The notes beneath the pieces are model-generated. The model searched no databases, was not told where the DNA came from, and saw nothing but the letters and a program-made list of their open reading frames with translations. From Phycisphaerales bacterium (GTDB lineage: Bacteria > Planctomycetota > Phycisphaerae > Sedimentisphaerales > Anaerobacaceae): a stretch of 64,000 nt of DNA. The stretch is from the NCBI GenBank assembly GCA_003170415.1, contig PMZJ01000024.1:41935-105934 (forward strand), given 5' to 3'. Below, in pieces: positions 61,656 to 64,000 of this stretch. Position 1 is the stretch's first letter. Each line of letters opens with the position of its first letter. The position numbers and the translations under genes were made by a program.

Positions 61656-61715
61656 TTGCTAAACCGTCGTACGGGTAAAACCGTACCCCGGGTTCGAATC
61701 CCGGCCTCTCCGTTT
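61656..61715 (+). repeat. Right attachment site (attR)
   Basis: A perfect 60-bp copy of 40121-40180, the tRNA-Ser 3' half. No tRNA 5' half precedes it, so it is not a functional tRNA gene. It marks where chromosome resumes. Confidence 0.88.
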
Positions 61716-61788
61716 GTGTTTTTGTAAGTCGAGCATTAGTATAATTGCTCGTTGTTGATTGTAACCGCCCCGGGGCCGATTGCAGCAA

Positions 61789-62181
61789 TTATCCCACATG
61801 TACGCCGATAAGCCGGTTTATTTCCATCAGCAGATTGTCTAAATCGTATGGCTTGGCAATGAAGGTGCACTTGGCAGCATCGTGATACCGCGCCCCAATC
61901 TGCTGTGTCTTTTTCGTTATAAGGCAGGTCAGGAATATCACCGGGATATCCCGGGTCGCCGGGTCTTCCTGCAGCGCCTTAGCCACCTGCGTGCCGTCCA
62001 CATCAGGCATCAGGATATCGAGCAGAATCAGGTCCGGCTTTTCCGCCTTTGCCAGATTTATGGCTTGAAGACCGCTTTCTGCCGTGATTACTCTGTACCC
62101 TTTTGCCAACAGCGTCTTGGCAAGTATCAGCACCGCATCCGGCTCATCATCGACCACAAGTAATTTCGTTGTACCGGCCAT
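61789..62181 (-). CDS. Response regulator receiver-domain protein
   Basis: A 130-residue single receiver domain. VVDDEPD holds the acidic pocket, LILLDILMPDVDG the phospho-acceptor Asp, VIFLTCL the conserved Thr and FIAKPYD the Lys. There is no output domain, so it signals by protein contact (CheY/DivK-like). ATG 62181 has AAAGGAG upstream; the open frame extends further without homology. It lies 25 bases after the PAS kinase gene on the same strand and is its probable partner. Confidence 0.93.
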   Translation of the reverse strand: MAGTTKLLVVDDEPDAVLILAKTLLAKGYRVITAESGLQAINLAKAEKPDLILLDILMPDVDGTQVAKALQEDPATRDIPVIFLTCLITKKTQQIGARYHDAAKCTFIAKPYDLDNLLMEINRLIGVHVG

Positions 62182-62206
62182 TTTTCTCCTTTCAACATAT
62201 CCAACC

Positions 62207-64000
62207 TTATGCTTTGTTCGACGACAGGCAGGCAACGCCTGCCTCTCTTGCCTTTTCGATAAGTGACTGACCTGTTTGGCCGTCATCGGGATACGCGGCA
62301 TACCCTATCAGCAGGTCAAGTTTGGAACTAAGGTCTTTATCAGCCAAATAGGATTCAATCGCCTGCGTTAACCTTTGGCATACCGCCGCGGCCTCGGCGA
62401 TGTCGCAGTTCTCGAGTACTACGAGAACCTCTTTTGTGTTCTGTATGACGGTATCGTGGGCATTTCGCCGCAGGTTCCGTTCGAGAACCCCGGAGACATC
62501 TTTGAGAATGACTTGCATCTGTGGAGAATCCATCTGGATAACGGGCTTTGTCGAAACAAGAACAACCGCGGTCCCACCGTCGGTTTTGAGCGACGATGCG
62601 ACTGCGTTATCGACGCTTTCAGTGAAGATATATTCAGTGCTGAGGCGCGGTATGACGAAGGATATCTTCATTCCGCTGCCGGTGTCGGACTCGGCCCATA
62701 TTTTCCCATTGTGCAGATCGACGAGGCCCTTGCATATAGCCAGGCCCAGGCCGGTGCCTTTTTCTCCGGGACCGACTTTTCTGTCAAACTGCGTGAACTT
62801 TTCAAACATTCTGGGAATATCGTTCTTCGCGACGCCGCAACCTGTGTCTTTGACGAAGACGAAGACGTCATCGTTACGGTCTTCACAGCAGACGTCTATG
62901 GAGCCGCCCTGGGGCGTGAACTTGATGCTGTTAGAAAGAAGATTTGCGATAACTTCTTTTATTCTGTCGGCATCGGCATACAGAATAACCGGATGGCCAG
63001 GGAGCTGACAGGACAAATTGATGTGCTTTTTTCCCGCCTGCTGACTGTATTCACCGACGGTTTCCGTTATGAGCCGGCAGATGTCGGCATCAGTTCTGTA
63101 AAGCGCTGCTTTGCCGGATTCTATTTTGGAGATGTTCAACAAAGCGTCAACTATCCGCGCGAGTCGATCGAGGTTCCTCGTCGCCATATCGAGTATCTCT
63201 TTCTGCCCGGGGACGATTTTACCCGGTATCTCGTCGATGAGCAGCTTGACAGCCCCGGAAATAATAGACAGAGGCGTGCGCAGTTCATGCGACGCTATTG
63301 AGACAAATTCATCTTTCAAATCATTGAACTTTATTAGCTGCTCGTTTGCTTTTTTAAGCTCTATTTCGATTTTCTTGCGCTCGATGAATAGCTCTTCGTT
63401 CTTCTGCAACTTCTCCTCTGCCCGCTTACGCTCGGTGATGTCATAAATAGTAATGAGTATCATCTGCACAGAGTCAAGACGTCGGGCATTAAAAAGCATT
63501 GTTTTCGGCCCGATGGTCTCAAAGTCGTGCTCAATCTCGTAGTTATCAAAGGCGCTGTTCTTGGGAAGAACCTCCTCCAGGAGTTGTCGCAGCTTGGGAA
63601 TGTTCCACTGCCGGTTGCCCAAATCATAAATAAACCGGCCCTGGGTTTCCTTATGGCCAACCTTAAAGGTCTGGTAGAAGGCGCTGTTGGCTGAGATTAC
63701 CTTCAGGCCAGTATCCAGCACTATCAAGGGTTCCTGTATTGTCTCTACGATGTTTTCAGCATATTCACGAGCTTCCTCGATTGCTTGCTGTGCTTTCTTG
63801 TGCTCGGTGATGTCATCGATAGCAAGGAGGATGATACGCTCTTTGCCCGACGCCCTTTGAATTTGCCGGGCATTCAAAAGCATTGTGCGTCTGCCAATGG
63901 TAGTAAAATCGTGTTCGACCTCATAGTTATCAAAGGTCGATTTTTGGGGAAGGATAGTTTCCAGCAGTTCCCGCAGCCTGGGGATATCCCACTGTTTATT
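62207..64000 (-). CDS. Hybrid PAS sensor histidine kinase, 5' end outside the window
   Basis: The reading frame runs off the right edge, so the start is not seen. At least two PAS domains in tandem are visible; each contains the same (N)xQWxIPxLRxLLE...TIGxxTMLxNAR pattern. The HisKA domain follows (FVSIASHELRTPLS with the phospho-His), then HATPase motifs NLLSNSIKFTPQGG, DTGCGV and GTGLGLAICKGL. The last 120 residues resemble a degenerate GGDEF domain (EVLVVLENCDIAEAA...IGYAAYPDDGQTGQSLI) without the GGDEF active site, so it is unlikely to make c-di-GMP. Its partner is the receiver protein downstream. Confidence 0.92.
   Translation of the reverse strand, partial: NKQWDIPRLRELLETILPQKSTFDNYEVEHDFTTIGRRTMLLNARQIQRASGKERIILLAIDDITEHKKAQQAIEEAREYAENIVETIQEPLIVLDTGLKVISANSAFYQTFKVGHKETQGRFIYDLGNRQWNIPKLRQLLEEVLPKNSAFDNYEIEHDFETIGPKTMLFNARRLDSVQMILITIYDITERKRAEEKLQKNEELFIERKKIEIELKKANEQLIKFNDLKDEFVSIASHELRTPLSIISGAVKLLIDEIPGKIVPGQKEILDMATRNLDRLARIVDALLNISKIESGKAALYRTDADICRLITETVGEYSQQAGKKHINLSCQLPGHPVILYADADRIKEVIANLLSNSIKFTPQGGSIDVCCEDRNDDVFVFVKDTGCGVAKNDIPRMFEKFTQFDRKVGPGEKGTGLGLAICKGLVDLHNGKIWAESDTGSGMKISFVIPRLSTEYIFTESVDNAVASSLKTDGGTAVVLVSTKPVIQMDSPQMQVILKDVSGVLERNLRRNAHDTVIQNTKEVLVVLENCDIAEAAAVCQRLTQAIESYLADKDLSSKLDLLIGYAAYPDDGQTGQSLIEKAREAGVACLSSNKA

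Larger units (their letters stand above)
40121..61715. mobile_element. Integrative element in tRNA-Ser(GCT), about 21.5 kb
   Basis: The ends are a perfect 60-bp direct repeat (40121-40180 and 61656-61715) of the tRNA-Ser 3' half plus three bases; imperfect similarity continues for about 30 more bases. Between them lie a tyrosine integrase, a D5-type primase-helicase, two excisionase-like HTH proteins, a broken gene and a large metabolic and redox cargo. No relaxase, coupling protein or capsid gene is seen, so it is more like a satellite or genomic island than a conjugative element or prophage. The integrase lies 5 kb from the right end, and transposase debris separates it from the cargo, so two insertion events are possible. 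Confidence 0.85.

Noticed and set aside
61656..61715. Second tRNA-Ser gene
   Set aside because: Only the 3' half is present; acceptor 5' strand and D arm are missing. It is the attR copy.
62375..63301. 308-codon plus-strand frame opposite the histidine kinase
   Set aside because: Antisense to HisKA and HATPase motifs that are clearly coding.

Overview
The window looks like chromosome of an anaerobic, polysaccharide-degrading bacterium of the Planctomycetes, most likely the Phycisphaerae/Sedimentisphaerales. This is an inference, not a computed placement. It rests on a PEP-CTERM secreted protein, LamG-TlpA and zinc-ribbon-TlpA fusions, secreted lipoprotein glycoside hydrolases and esterases (GH27, sialate O-acetylesterase, SGNH esterase), a single-chain class II glycyl-tRNA synthetase, a short MnmE-like GTPase, and an oxygen defence set typical of strict anaerobes. 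No rRNA or CRISPR array was seen.

Left part (1-6450): a minus-strand oxidative-stress block. In transcription order it runs PerR/Fur-type regulator, rubrerythrin, thiol peroxidase, flavodiiron protein, desulfoferrodoxin, a rubrerythrin-like ferritin, a flavin reductase-rubredoxin fusion and zwf. Superoxide, peroxide and oxygen are all reduced, with rubredoxin and flavin carriers and NADPH supply from zwf. A 15-bp palindrome lies upstream of the regulator. 6589-12947: carbohydrate and envelope genes (GH27 alpha-galactosidase, galactokinase-like kinase, MlaD, MerR regulator, rnpA, sialate O-acetylesterase). 12972-17345: an AT-rich accessory patch with dispersed repeats, two duplicated promoter segments, small membrane or exported proteins, a RES-domain protein and a chimeric zinc-ribbon/TlpA gene.

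17390-39621: mostly housekeeping genes (rpmA, obg, coaX, mnmE-like, mutS, BaiN-type flavoprotein, lipase-like protein, glyQS, YhcH, PspC, SGNH esterase, asnS, prmC, PEP-CTERM protein, aldolase, aroB, apt, LamG-TlpA protein, primary-type sigma factor). Short palindromes sit between genes here, and some sit in frame inside conserved genes.

40089-61715: an integrated element. An intact tRNA-Ser(GCT) lies on the left, and a perfect 60-bp copy of its 3' part lies on the right, 21,535 bp away. The right 6 kb carries a tyrosine integrase, a D5/P4-type primase-helicase, two small excisionase-like HTH proteins and uncharacterised genes, one of them broken. The left 15 kb is a cargo of co-directed genes. 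It has a PAS/sigma-54 activator, two NifX/orange-protein-like proteins, a DUF5320 protein, a CoA-disulfide-reductase-like flavoprotein with rhodanese, a methyltransferase, peptide deformylase, a DUF4405 membrane protein, two MinD-like ATPases with inserted 4Fe-4S domains flanking a J-domain protein, and an Mrp-NifX fusion. A thioesterase, an MBL-fold protein, TrmO, a PNPOx-like protein, pyruvoyl arginine decarboxylase, an unknown protein and a radical SAM protein follow. The core matches the ORP (orange protein) cluster of Desulfovibrio. A sigma-54 promoter and matching dyads (GTTGCA-ATA-TGCAAC) upstream of the first NifX gene, with similar half-sites before the activator, suggest a self-contained regulatory circuit. 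Debris of an IS481-type transposase and a YgjP-like metallopeptidase separates the cargo from the integrase module.

61789-64000: chromosome resumes with a response regulator and a PAS histidine kinase that runs off the window.
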